64,000 nt of DNA from Pseudarthrobacter oxydans (GTDB lineage: Bacteria > Actinomycetota > Actinomycetes > Actinomycetales > Micrococcaceae): the NCBI RefSeq assembly GCF_030812335.1, contig NZ_JAUSSN010000010.1, positions 1 to 64,000 of the forward strand, in the 5' to 3' direction. Made by a program: the position numbers and the translations under genes. The notes under the pieces are model-generated. The model searched no databases, was not told the origin of the DNA, and saw only the letters and a list, made by a program, of their open reading frames with translations. Shown here one piece after another: positions 52,176 through 59,971 of the stretch. Within the stretch, counting starts at the first letter, position 1. Every line of letters begins with the position of its first letter.

Positions 52176-52729
52176 CAGACCTCGGGAAGGGTGCAGATGT
52201 GCCCGTCAGCGTCTATGGGGTAACCGCAGAGCGGGCACGTCGGACGCCCGGCGCCCACGATCTCCCGGGTGCGCTTGGCGAAGGCGCGGGCGGTGCCGAC
52301 CGGCATTCGCACCAGCAGCATTTCCGGCTCGTTAGCGCCGTCCTCATCAAGCGATTCGTCGTTGTCATCGGCATCGGCCTCGGTGATGGGGTGGGCCTCC
52401 AGTACGACCTGGGCCGTGGTTGGGTCCCAGCCTAAGCTCATGGCGCCGGTGCGAAACTGCTCCTGAACGGCCTCGAGCTGGTCATTGTCGACAAGTTCAA
52501 TGGGAGTACTCGTGGGAACGCTGAAGGGGTTGCCCTCGACGGTGATGAGCTGGTCGAGAATTTCATCGATCTTCTCCGCGAGCAGAGCCGACTGCTGCTT
52601 CTCCAGGGCAATACTGACGATCTGCGTCCCTGCGCGCACCTGCAGGTAAAACGTGCGCGCCCCCGGAAGGCCAATGGTGCCAACGACGATCCGATCCGGC
52701 CAGGCAAACTCATGAACACGTGTAGGCAT
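52175..52729 (-). CDS. DUF3090 family protein
   Basis: Protein of 184 aa. It starts PTRVHEFAWPDRIVVGTIGLPG and ends with a zinc-ribbon-like tail RPTCPLCGYPIDADGHICTL. An acidic stretch lies in the middle (EADADDNDESLDEDG). It matches the DUF3090 proteins found next to SCO1664 family genes. Biochemical function not established. Middle gene of a three-gene operon. Confidence 0.87.
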   Translation of the reverse strand: MPTRVHEFAWPDRIVVGTIGLPGARTFYLQVRAGTQIVSIALEKQQSALLAEKIDEILDQLITVEGNPFSVPTSTPIELVDNDQLEAVQEQFRTGAMSLGWDPTTAQVVLEAHPITEADADDNDESLDEDGANEPEMLLVRMPVGTARAFAKRTREIVGAGRPTCPLCGYPIDADGHICTLPEV

Positions 52730-52753
52730 GTCAGTATTTTAGGCACATGAGGT

Positions 52754-53446
52754 TCATGGCGCCTTTTGCCCTGCGCCGCCGCCCACCGGCGCATCGCCAG
52801 AGTGGATGCCGTTCGACAGCCACGACAGATCACCCGCGTCGGTGTTGGTCGCGTAGACGCTCGGCCGACTGGCGCCGTAGCGCACGATCGATACGGAGGC
52901 GGGGCCCACGTTAATTCGCTGGAACAGGTCAAGGTGCATGCCGAGCGCGTCGGCGAGGATTGACTTGATGATGTCACCGTGACTCACCGCCACCCACACG
53001 GCCCCTGGCCCGTACTCGGCTTCGAAGGCTGCATCGTGGCGCCGAATCGCTGCCACCGACCGGGCCTGCATCCCGGCCATGGATTCACCGCCGGGAAAGA
53101 CGACGGCGGACGGTTGCGACTGCACAACCGGCCACAAATCCTCGGTCGCGAGATCACTGAGCGCGCGGCCCTGCCACTGGCCGTAATCGCACTCGGTGAG
53201 ATCGAGCTCGACCGGCGCGTACGGCGTGCCCGCCTGGCGATCGAGGATGAGCTGGGCGGTCTGCTGACAACGCTCAAGAGGGCTCGCCACCACCCCGACT
53301 ACGGGCACGGCCGCGAGCCGGTCTCCGGTCAGAGCCGCCTGGTCGCGCCCGATCTGGTCCAGTCCGACGCCAACGGCCCGGCCGGCCAGCAGTCCAGTGG
53401 CATTGGCTGTGGTGCGGCCGTGCCGCACGAGAATAACTGTCGCCAT
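52754..53446 (-). CDS. histidine phosphatase / MSMEG_4193 family
   Basis: Protein of 230 aa. The phosphohistidine motif ILVRHGRTTANATG is at residues 5-18, then SPLERCQQTAQLIL (Arg), DLTECDYGQWQG (Glu) and AVSHGDIIKSILADALG (second His) complete the active-site set. Members are assigned as putative phosphomutases/phosphatases; the substrate is unknown. First gene of the triad with DUF3090 and SCO1664. Confidence 0.88.
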   Translation of the reverse strand: MATVILVRHGRTTANATGLLAGRAVGVGLDQIGRDQAALTGDRLAAVPVVGVVASPLERCQQTAQLILDRQAGTPYAPVELDLTECDYGQWQGRALSDLATEDLWPVVQSQPSAVVFPGGESMAGMQARSVAAIRRHDAAFEAEYGPGAVWVAVSHGDIIKSILADALGMHLDLFQRINVGPASVSIVRYGASRPSVYATNTDAGDLSWLSNGIHSGDAPVGGGAGQKAP

Positions 53447-53702
53447 CCACCCAGCCTAACCACCCGCTCGACGGCGGTGTGAACCGTACCGGGTCGCGCC
53501 GGGTTTGGACTTTGCTGACACGGGTGCCGATCGGGCTCTCCCGTATCCGGGCCGGACCCTGCGCCGGTCGAACGGAGGCTGTTCCCAGCGCTGACCCATC
53601 TCGATAGGGTGATCACGGGCGGTGTCATGAAAAACTCGCCCGGTTTGGGATCAGGCGCCGACAAAGGGGTCTGATCATGCCATTCGATTCTCGGGAGGAA
53701 AC

Positions 53703-53966
53703 ATGACGACTAATCCAGAGCAGGAACCAAGCCAGGAAGGCCCGGCGGACGGTGGTGCGGCCGGCATCCCCGGCGCCCAGGATGGCGGTGCCGACGGGGG
53801 CGCCGATGGCGGTGCCGATGGTGGCGCTGACGGGGGTGCCGATGGTGGCGCCGATGGCGGTGCCGATGGCGGGGCTGATGGCGGTGCCGATGGCGGTGCT
53901 GATGGCGGCGCTGACGGCGGTGCTGATGGCGGCGCTGACGGCGGTGCCGAGCAGCGAAGCAGCTAA
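53703..53966 (+). CDS. ADGG tandem-repeat small protein
   Basis: Protein of 87 aa with GGGAGGAA directly before the ATG. After a short acidic/Pro-rich start (MTTNPEQEPSQEGP) it consists of 13 consecutive ADGG units, then AEQRSS. Asp-rich glycine repeats could bind calcium, but the spacing is not that of RTX or EF-hand motifs. The next gene, a JmjC oxygenase, starts 2 bp after the stop with a TTG, so its translation probably depends on this gene. Copy number may vary between strains because the DNA is a 12-bp tandem array. Confidence 0.7.
   Translation: MTTNPEQEPSQEGPADGGAAGIPGAQDGGADGGADGGADGGADGGADGGADGGADGGADGGADGGADGGADGGADGGADGGAEQRSS
53781..53951 (+). repeat. 12-bp tandem repeat array
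   Basis: About 14 copies of a GGTGCCGATGGC-type unit with third-codon-position variants (GGC/GGT/GGG, GCC/GCT, GAT/GAC). Encodes (ADGG)n in the small gene at 53703. Confidence 0.9.
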
Positions 53967-53968
53967 GT

Positions 53969-55174
53969 TTGAGCACTTCTAGGAACGACTTTCAGGGCCC
54001 CGATGCCGTTGATGGCACCGGGGTTCTGGAAACGCGCCTGATTGACATTGGCCGTGAAAGGTTCGCCAGTGACGTCTGGGGGTCCACAGCGCTGCTCACA
54101 CGCGGTGTTAGCAACTTCTCTGATCTGTTCTCAGCTGAGGCGGTCGACGAACTGATCTCGCGCCGCGGACTGCGCACACCCTTCCTGCGCGTCGCCAAGG
54201 GCGGCTCCACATTGCCCGACTCTTCCTTCACCTCCCCGGCCGGCGCGGGCGCCAGTATCCCGGACCAGCTCGACGACACCGCGCTCTGGCGGCAATTCGC
54301 TGACGGGGCCACGCTGGTCCTGCAAGCGCTGCACCGCACGTGGGAGCCGATTTCGGACTTCAGCACCAGGCTCAGCACCGAGCTGGGACATCCGGTGCAG
54401 GCCAACGCGTACATCACTCCGCCCCAGAACCGTGGATTCGATGATCACTATGATGTCCACGACGTCTTCGTGCTGCAGATCGAGGGGACCAAGCGCTGGA
54501 TCATCCACGAGCCCGTCCTTGTCGACCCGCTGCGCACTCAGCCCTGGACGGACCGTCGCTCCGCCGTCGCCGAGGCCGCGAAGGACAAGGCCTACATCGA
54601 CACTGTGCTCGAGCCAGGTGATGCCCTCTACCTGCCGCGTGGCTGGTTGCACGCCGCTGAAGCCCAGGGCAAAGTCTCCATTCACCTCACGCTTGGCATC
54701 CACAACTGGACCCGCTACGCGTTGGCCGAACACCTCGCGCAGACCGCGCTGGCAAAGCTCTGCGACGACCCCGAGATGCGCCGCACCCTGCCACTGGGCG
54801 TAGACGGACTGGATGGGGAAATCGCCACCATCCGCGAGCGTCTCGCCGCCGCCGTCTCGGAGAGTGACCCCACGTCCGTGTTCCGCCGCGCCGCGCGGGG
54901 ACAGGGACGCCCGGCACCGCTGGGGCCGGTGGCCCAGCTCGCGGCCGTCGATGGTCTCGGACCCCGGTCGCTGGTGAAACTTCGGGGTGCACTGGACGCA
55001 CGGCTCGATGGCTCGCGCCTGATCACTCGCGTGGGTTGGCTCGACTTCCCCGAAACAGATTTACCCTCTGTAACGCGCCTGCTCGGCGGAGCTGTTCACA
55101 CCGCGACCGATCTCGGCGTCGAACTCGTCGACAGACTGATGCGCGCCGGGGTTCTCGTTCCCGTTGACCAGTAA
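53969..55174 (+). CDS. JmjC/cupin oxygenase (ribosomal-oxygenase-like)
   Basis: Protein of 401 aa. The JmjC core is at about 140-250 with the iron triad H160-x-D162 (in GFDDHYDVHDVFVLQIEG) and H228 (in YLPRGWLHAAEAQG), plus TKRW for 2-oxoglutarate contact. The C-terminal part (about 260-401) resembles the dimerisation/winged-helix region of NO66/MINA53/YcfD-type enzymes, which hydroxylate ribosomal proteins. The target here is unknown. It starts with TTG only 2 bp after the ADGG gene, and no ATG or GTG start is available near the family start, so coupled translation is likely. The sucraseferredoxin-like gene follows with overlap. Confidence 0.82.
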   Translation: MSTSRNDFQGPDAVDGTGVLETRLIDIGRERFASDVWGSTALLTRGVSNFSDLFSAEAVDELISRRGLRTPFLRVAKGGSTLPDSSFTSPAGAGASIPDQLDDTALWRQFADGATLVLQALHRTWEPISDFSTRLSTELGHPVQANAYITPPQNRGFDDHYDVHDVFVLQIEGTKRWIIHEPVLVDPLRTQPWTDRRSAVAEAAKDKAYIDTVLEPGDALYLPRGWLHAAEAQGKVSIHLTLGIHNWTRYALAEHLAQTALAKLCDDPEMRRTLPLGVDGLDGEIATIRERLAAAVSESDPTSVFRRAARGQGRPAPLGPVAQLAAVDGLGPRSLVKLRGALDARLDGSRLITRVGWLDFPETDLPSVTRLLGGAVHTATDLGVELVDRLMRAGVLVPVDQ

Positions 55175-56093
55175 CCTCGCCGCCATGGCCGCCACGGAAC
55201 GTTTCTTCTGCGCAGAACGCGCCCAGCTTCGCGGCGACTCGATGGCAGGGACAGCCTCGCACGGCTTGGTTTGGGTCCTCATCGAGTACCGGGGAGGGTG
55301 GCCGCCCAACGGCTTCGACGGCCTTGATGTTGACCCTGAGACCAAAGCCTTGGTTCTCTCGGCCGCGCAAACCGCCCGCGCGCGGGTGCTGCTGGTGGAG
55401 CGGCCCGGCCGCCGCCGGCGCGAGGGCCCCAGCAGTTGGGCCGTACTGAGCCATCAAAAGTCCGGTGCCTATCTTCAACAATGGGGAACATGGAGCCATG
55501 ATAAGGACCTCGCGGAAATTGCCACCGCTCTTACCTCCCCCGGAAAGCCAGGCCTTCCACCAGTCATCCTGGTCTGCACTCATGGTCCGCACGACCCTTG
55601 CTGCGCCGTGTGGGGACGGCCCGTGGGACGTGCACTGAGTCAGCACTGGCCTGAGCTGGTCTGGGAGTGCAGCCACGTCGGCGGGGACAGATTCGCAGCC
55701 AACGCCGTCGTTGCCCCCGACGGCGTGTACTACGGCGGACTCGACGCCCAGTCCGCTGTCACAACGATCGAGGACCACCTCGCCGGCCGTATCCGCGCAG
55801 ATTATCTGCGCGGATATACGGACCTCTTCCCGCCACAACAGACCGCCGTCGCGGCCGCGCTCAAACTATTCGGCCCCGCCGGCCGGCATGATTATCAGAT
55901 CGCCGAGACCTTGCGTGACGGTGACCAGTGGCGGATCCACCTCACCGGCCGCGCGCCTCACCCTGCGCATATCGACGTCGAACTGCAGTCCAGCCGGACG
56001 CCGCCTGGTCAGCTGACCTGCCGAGGTCCGGCTACGGGCTCGGTCGTCGTCTACGAACTCATTTCCATCCGGACGGATTTGGGGAAACCATGA
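55164..56093 (+). CDS. sucraseferredoxin-like (thioredoxin-fold) protein
   Basis: Protein of 309 aa. ILVCTHGPHDPCCAVWGRPV (about 130-150) and WECSHVGGDRFAANAVVAP (about 167-185), with YYGGLDAQS after them, are the diagnostic parts of the sucraseferredoxin family, whose Cys/His residues bind an iron-sulfur cluster in related thioredoxin-like ferredoxins. An N-terminal Cys is in FFCAERAQ. Reaction unknown. It overlaps the JmjC gene by 11 bp from a TTG; an ATG at 55185 is an alternative. It overlaps the GNAT gene by 4 bp (ATGA). Confidence 0.82.
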   Translation: MTSNLAAMAATERFFCAERAQLRGDSMAGTASHGLVWVLIEYRGGWPPNGFDGLDVDPETKALVLSAAQTARARVLLVERPGRRRREGPSSWAVLSHQKSGAYLQQWGTWSHDKDLAEIATALTSPGKPGLPPVILVCTHGPHDPCCAVWGRPVGRALSQHWPELVWECSHVGGDRFAANAVVAPDGVYYGGLDAQSAVTTIEDHLAGRIRADYLRGYTDLFPPQQTAVAAALKLFGPAGRHDYQIAETLRDGDQWRIHLTGRAPHPAHIDVELQSSRTPPGQLTCRGPATGSVVVYELISIRTDLGKP

Positions 56094-56569
56094 CTTCCGA
56101 TGATGCGGCGGGCGACCTGACGCCCCGGCGGGCCACGACGGCCGAGGCCGCCGTCGTTGCCCAAATGCTTCATGATTTCAACACCGAGTTCTCGACGCCG
56201 ACCCCGGACGTTCACGAGCTTCAATCGCGGTTGACGCAGCTCCTGGCGGGGGATGACGTGGTGGTCCTGCTGATCGGCGAACCGGCGAGCGGTGTTGCTG
56301 TGCTGAGTTTCCGGCCCAACGTCTGGTATCGAGGGCCGGTCGCGATCCTCGACGAACTCTACGTCCGTCCGGAGCTGCGCGGTCACCGCCTCGGCAGTGC
56401 ACTCCTGGACGCGGCACTCGACCTGGTACGCGACCGGGGCGGTGCACTCATGGAGATCAACGTCGATGGCGAGGACACCGATGCGCGCCGCTTCTACGAA
56501 GCGCACGGGTTCACCAACACCGAACCCAACCAGACAGACCCGATGCTGTACTACTACCGAGAGCTCTGA
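56090..56569 (+). CDS. GNAT family N-acetyltransferase
   Basis: Protein of 159 aa with the GNAT fold: LRPRRATTAEA-like start (LTPRRATTAEAAVVAQ), the acetyl-CoA-binding segment ELYVRPELRGHRLGSALLDA (about 93-112) and the C-terminal ARRFYEAHGFTNTE. Substrate unknown. Last gene of the unit ADGG protein - JmjC - sucraseferredoxin - GNAT; the 117-bp space to the convergent antiporter gene holds nothing notable. Confidence 0.87.
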   Translation: MTSDDAAGDLTPRRATTAEAAVVAQMLHDFNTEFSTPTPDVHELQSRLTQLLAGDDVVVLLIGEPASGVAVLSFRPNVWYRGPVAILDELYVRPELRGHRLGSALLDAALDLVRDRGGALMEINVDGEDTDARRFYEAHGFTNTEPNQTDPMLYYYREL

Positions 56570-56686
56570 ACCGGGCAGTTGTGCGCCACGGAGAAAAACC
56601 ATGGGAAGCATCGACGTTGGGAGTGCGGGACGTTGCCCCGTCCGGGCACGGGAGTCGTCGGTCTGCGCGGACTCCAGCACCTGCCG

Positions 56687-58561
56687 TCATCCCAGCAGAT
56701 CGTCCTGATAGCACCAGCGCCAGTCTTCGCCCGGCTCGATGCTCCGCATGACCGGGTGCCCGGTGGCTTCGAAGTGCCTCGAGGCGTGGCTTCCGGGTGA
56801 GGAATCACAGCACCCCACTTTGCCGCACGCCAGGCACATCCGCAGGTGCACCGTCGTCGTGCCTTCCCTCCGGCAGTTCGCGCAGAAGGGGTCCCCGGGC
56901 ACCTCCGGAGACCGGGCCGACTCGAGGTGGGCACATACCCCGCCCGGCCTCGCGATCCCTTCCCCGCCCCCCTCGCCGGACGTGTCCACCTCGTCCAGCG
57001 CCATGTCCAGCATGGATTCCTCAACATCCAGCTGGTCCAGCACACCACTGATGACCTCGTGCGCGTATTCGCCGCTTCGCCTCAGTTCCAGTACTTTGGC
57101 CCTTTCCGCTTCCAGCATGGCCAGCCGCAGCCAGGCGTAACGCGCGCTGGGGGTCGCCGTTTCCGCCAACGGGCGGCCGAGCCGTTCCCAAGCAGCCAGC
57201 CCGCGCTCCTGGGTGCGCCGTTTCAGCATGGCCACCACCTCCGGCGGATCGTTCTCTGTCCGCAGCTCCTGCAGGCGTGCCACGCCCGCAACCGTGGCCA
57301 GCTGCACCAGCGAAGCCTGGTTCAGCGCGTCTTCGCGCGGGTCTGGGCCTTGCACCTTCAGGAGCCGGACCAGCCACGGAAGAGTGAACCCCTGCAGCGT
57401 CAGCGTGCCGCCCACCACCACCAGGGCGGCCAGGATCAGCACCGAACGGTGCTCCAGGTCTGTGGGCAGCACCAGCACCGCCGCCAGGGTGACCACTCCT
57501 CGCATCCCCGCCCAGGAGACAATCGCCGCGTATTGCCACGGCGGCGCCGGGTCATTCCGCCGCACGGCCGGAATCAGGCGGGGCAGGTACGTCGCCGGGA
57601 AAACCCACACCGGCCGGAGCACCAGCACCGCCAGCAGGATCAGGGCGCAGCCGGCCCAGATCCGCCCGGCGCCCAGGGAGTCGTCTTGGACGCCGTCGAT
57701 GATGGTCCGCACCTGCAGCCCGATCAGCAGGAATACCGCGTTTTCCAGCAGGAACTGCACAGTGTTCCAGTTGCTGCGCTGGCTCAGCCGGGCGGCGCCG
57801 TTGGGCATTGAGGGCGCCTTGGTGCCCATTATCAGCCCGGTGACGACGACGGCGAGGACGCCGGACGCGTGGATCGCCTCCGCGGGAAGGTATGCGACGA
57901 GCGGGGCTATCAACGACGTCGACGTGTTAATGGCGACGTTCCGGGTCCGCTTGCGGAGCTCGGTCAGCACGTAGGCGGCTGCCATGCCCACCACTACCCC
58001 GCCCCCGGCCGCGAGCAGGAAGTCCGCGGCGATCCCCGTCAAGGACACTGACCCCGAGATGGCGGCGATGGCAGCGCGAAGGCAGATCAGGGCGGTGGCG
58101 TCGTTGACCAAGGATTCGCCCTCCAAGATGGTGACGATCCTGCGTGGCATCCTCACCTTCCTCGCGATGGCGGTCGCCGCCACAGCATCCGGGGGCGCCA
58201 CGACCGCGCCGAGAGCGATGGCGGCAGCCAGCGGGATTTCCGGGAACAACCACCAGACAACAAAGCCCACTGCGAAGGTTCCGAAGATGACATACCCCAC
58301 CGAGAGCAGTCCGATGTCACGGCGGTTGGAGCTGAAATCGAAGAGCGAAGTCCGCAGCGCCGCGGCGTACAGCAACGGCGGCAACAGTCCCACAAGGACC
58401 ACTTCAGGGTTCAGCTCAATGGGCGGAACGAAGGGGAGGAAGGACCCCGCCACGCCGGCCAACACCAGCAGCAGTGGTACTGAAATGTTGAGCTTTCTGC
58501 CCAGCGCGCTGCCGGCGCAGACCACAGCGACGAGAACCAGGAGTCCCAGCGCGATGTCCAT
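56687..58561 (-). CDS. Na+/H+ antiporter with C-terminal UBP-type zinc finger
   Basis: Protein of 624 aa. Residues 1-415 form a CPA1-type antiporter with about 12 helices; the ion site is visible in VVAPPDAVAATAIA and EGESLVNDATALI. A cytoplasmic helical region (about 420-530) follows. The last 80 residues are a UBP-type zinc finger: C543, H545, C560, C563, C576, C579, C584, H592, H596, H602, ending GHPVMRSIEPGEDWRWCY. In eukaryotes this domain binds the free ubiquitin C-terminus. Actinobacteria lack ubiquitin but have Pup, so a role in regulation through a protein tail is a speculative reading. Confidence 0.88.
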   Translation of the reverse strand: MDIALGLLVLVAVVCAGSALGRKLNISVPLLLVLAGVAGSFLPFVPPIELNPEVVLVGLLPPLLYAAALRTSLFDFSSNRRDIGLLSVGYVIFGTFAVGFVVWWLFPEIPLAAAIALGAVVAPPDAVAATAIARKVRMPRRIVTILEGESLVNDATALICLRAAIAAISGSVSLTGIAADFLLAAGGGVVVGMAAAYVLTELRKRTRNVAINTSTSLIAPLVAYLPAEAIHASGVLAVVVTGLIMGTKAPSMPNGAARLSQRSNWNTVQFLLENAVFLLIGLQVRTIIDGVQDDSLGAGRIWAGCALILLAVLVLRPVWVFPATYLPRLIPAVRRNDPAPPWQYAAIVSWAGMRGVVTLAAVLVLPTDLEHRSVLILAALVVVGGTLTLQGFTLPWLVRLLKVQGPDPREDALNQASLVQLATVAGVARLQELRTENDPPEVVAMLKRRTQERGLAAWERLGRPLAETATPSARYAWLRLAMLEAERAKVLELRRSGEYAHEVISGVLDQLDVEESMLDMALDEVDTSGEGGGEGIARPGGVCAHLESARSPEVPGDPFCANCRREGTTTVHLRMCLACGKVGCCDSSPGSHASRHFEATGHPVMRSIEPGEDWRWCYQDDLLG

Positions 58562-58785
58562 TGGGACATTGTCTCAGTTGGAGGAAAAGGTGCCTGGGCC
58601 AACCAGGCATCTTCTGCGGCCTACGCCACGCCCCTCGCCCGGGCGGAGAGCAGTACTTTGACCACCGGCGGAGCGTCCCGGGGTGGTGGCCGCGGACCAC
58701 GCCGTGGCGGGCAAGGCCGCCCTCCTGCCCTACCGGGATGACGCTGGACGGCCTATCGTGATCCTGGCACAGCCCGAGGAAAGGA

Positions 58786-59097
58786 ATGACGATGTTCACT
58801 CTGCAGATTGGCTATCAGGTCCGGGACTACGGGGCATGGAAGAAAGTCTTCGACAGCGATCCCGCAGGCCGCGCCGCGTCGGGCGCCCGGTCCGTCCGGG
58901 TATTCCGGGATGCGGAGGACCAGAACAGCGTCGCCGTGTTCCTGGACTTCGACACCAAGGACGCTGCGACCGTCTTTCTGGAACGGCTACGCAGCCAGGT
59001 GTGGGACAAACCGGAGGTGATAGGGCAGTTGGTGTCCGCATCGCCGACAGCCAGGACTCTGGAGGAAGTGGCCCGCGAGGGCCAGGGCGCCGGCTGA
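58786..59097 (+). CDS. small dimeric alpha/beta-barrel-like protein
   Basis: Protein of 103 aa: FTLQIGYQVRDYGAWKKVFD, RAASGARSVRVFRDAEDQNSV and VAVFLDFDTKDAATVFLERL give the beta-alpha-beta-beta pattern of small ferredoxin-like barrel proteins (antibiotic-biosynthesis monooxygenase or cyclase type). Function unknown. AGGAAAGGA precedes the start; the ATG at 58792 is an alternative with better spacing. The 224-bp region before it shows no gene. Confidence 0.7.
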   Translation: MTMFTLQIGYQVRDYGAWKKVFDSDPAGRAASGARSVRVFRDAEDQNSVAVFLDFDTKDAATVFLERLRSQVWDKPEVIGQLVSASPTARTLEEVAREGQGAG

Positions 59098-59201
59098 CGA
59101 CTGAGAATCCCGCGGTCCTCGCCGGGTGAGTTAACTGCAACTTCGTGCGAGGCCAGCAGGACCGTTGTCCCGGATCGGTTTCCCGCCGGCGCCATCCTCG
59201 C

Positions 59202-59241
59202 CTCCGACGGCGGCTGGTCGGCGTTGTAGGGGAGCGGCACC
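59202..59241 (+). repeat. flanking repeat A (C-terminal gene remnant)
   Basis: Forty bases, 36 of which match 61190-61229. In one frame it reads SDGGWSAL followed by a TAG at 59227, and the shared part goes on 12 bases past the stop. Upstream in frame the sequence reads TVVPDRFPAGAILA. Three of the four differences to copy B are silent, so both come from 3' ends of related genes. The family was not identified. Confidence 0.65.
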
Positions 59242-59302
59242 AAACAGAAGCGGGCGACTGCGGGAAGTTCCCGCCCTCGCCCGCTATCCTGCTCGCTGTG
59301 GC

Positions 59303-59971
59303 TCAGGGAAATTCCGGCATGCCCTTCAGTCCTGTTGTGCTGGCGTAGCTCCAAATGGCGTGGTCGAGTTCCTTCTGCCCCTTGTTGAGCTTCTCGGCAG
59401 CCTTCTTGACGAGGGCGCCGGCAAATTCAGAAGGTACCCGCCGCCCGACTGCGCGCCCTACAAATTCAGTGATCCATGTGTCTGCCTTCACGCCGTCATG
59501 GCTCAGAAGCATGGTGAAGTATTCCCACGTTACGGGGCCGAGGCCCGACACTTCTGTGTACTGAGCCCTGTGATGAGCGTCGTCGGGCCTAAGGTGCGCT
59601 GGCTCGGTGACACCAATGGCAACGAAGCGCTTGGCCGCTTCCACGATGGCAAAAGCCTTGGTCTTTCCTGCATGCACTTTCTGGCGATTCAGAATCCTTT
59701 CGAGTGCAATCGGGTCCTGGGACGCCAAGTACCGCATCCTCTCTGAATCGGTGATGTGCTCCGAGTGCTTCTCGTATCGGAGAACGGCACCCCGGGCTCC
59801 GGTCCACGACCCGTCGCTGCGTGGTCTGCCATACCGGAAACGGATCGACATGACCGCATCGACTAATGCCGAATCCATGCGCTTATAACCGCCGGGCCAT
59901 TTCTTCCACGGTGTCGCAATGGCCGAGATTGCGATGAGGAGTCGGTCGAGCTCGTGATCAGACGCACTCAC
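59303..59971 (-). CDS. HhH-GPD-like protein coupled to an HsdR_N nuclease-like gene
   Basis: Protein of 222 aa. GLGPVTWEYF (143-152) with K163-A-D-T-W-I lines up with the helix-hairpin-helix plus catalytic Asp region of HhH-GPD DNA glycosylases: D164 is at the Asp position, while the Lys of bifunctional enzymes (EndoIII type) is absent. The N-terminal half has no recognised motif; the end LDHAIWSYAS is also characteristic of a little-known relative group. The ATG overlaps the upstream gene's stop by 4 bp. A base-recognition or glycosylase role paired with a nuclease-like partner is inference. Confidence 0.6.
   Translation of the reverse strand: MSASDHELDRLLIAISAIATPWKKWPGGYKRMDSALVDAVMSIRFRYGRPRSDGSWTGARGAVLRYEKHSEHITDSERMRYLASQDPIALERILNRQKVHAGKTKAFAIVEAAKRFVAIGVTEPAHLRPDDAHHRAQYTEVSGLGPVTWEYFTMLLSHDGVKADTWITEFVGRAVGRRVPSEFAGALVKKAAEKLNKGQKELDHAIWSYASTTGLKGMPEFP

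Noticed and set aside
53781..53951. CRISPR array
   Set aside because: The 12-bp units are contiguous, in frame and lack spacers; it is a coding tandem repeat.
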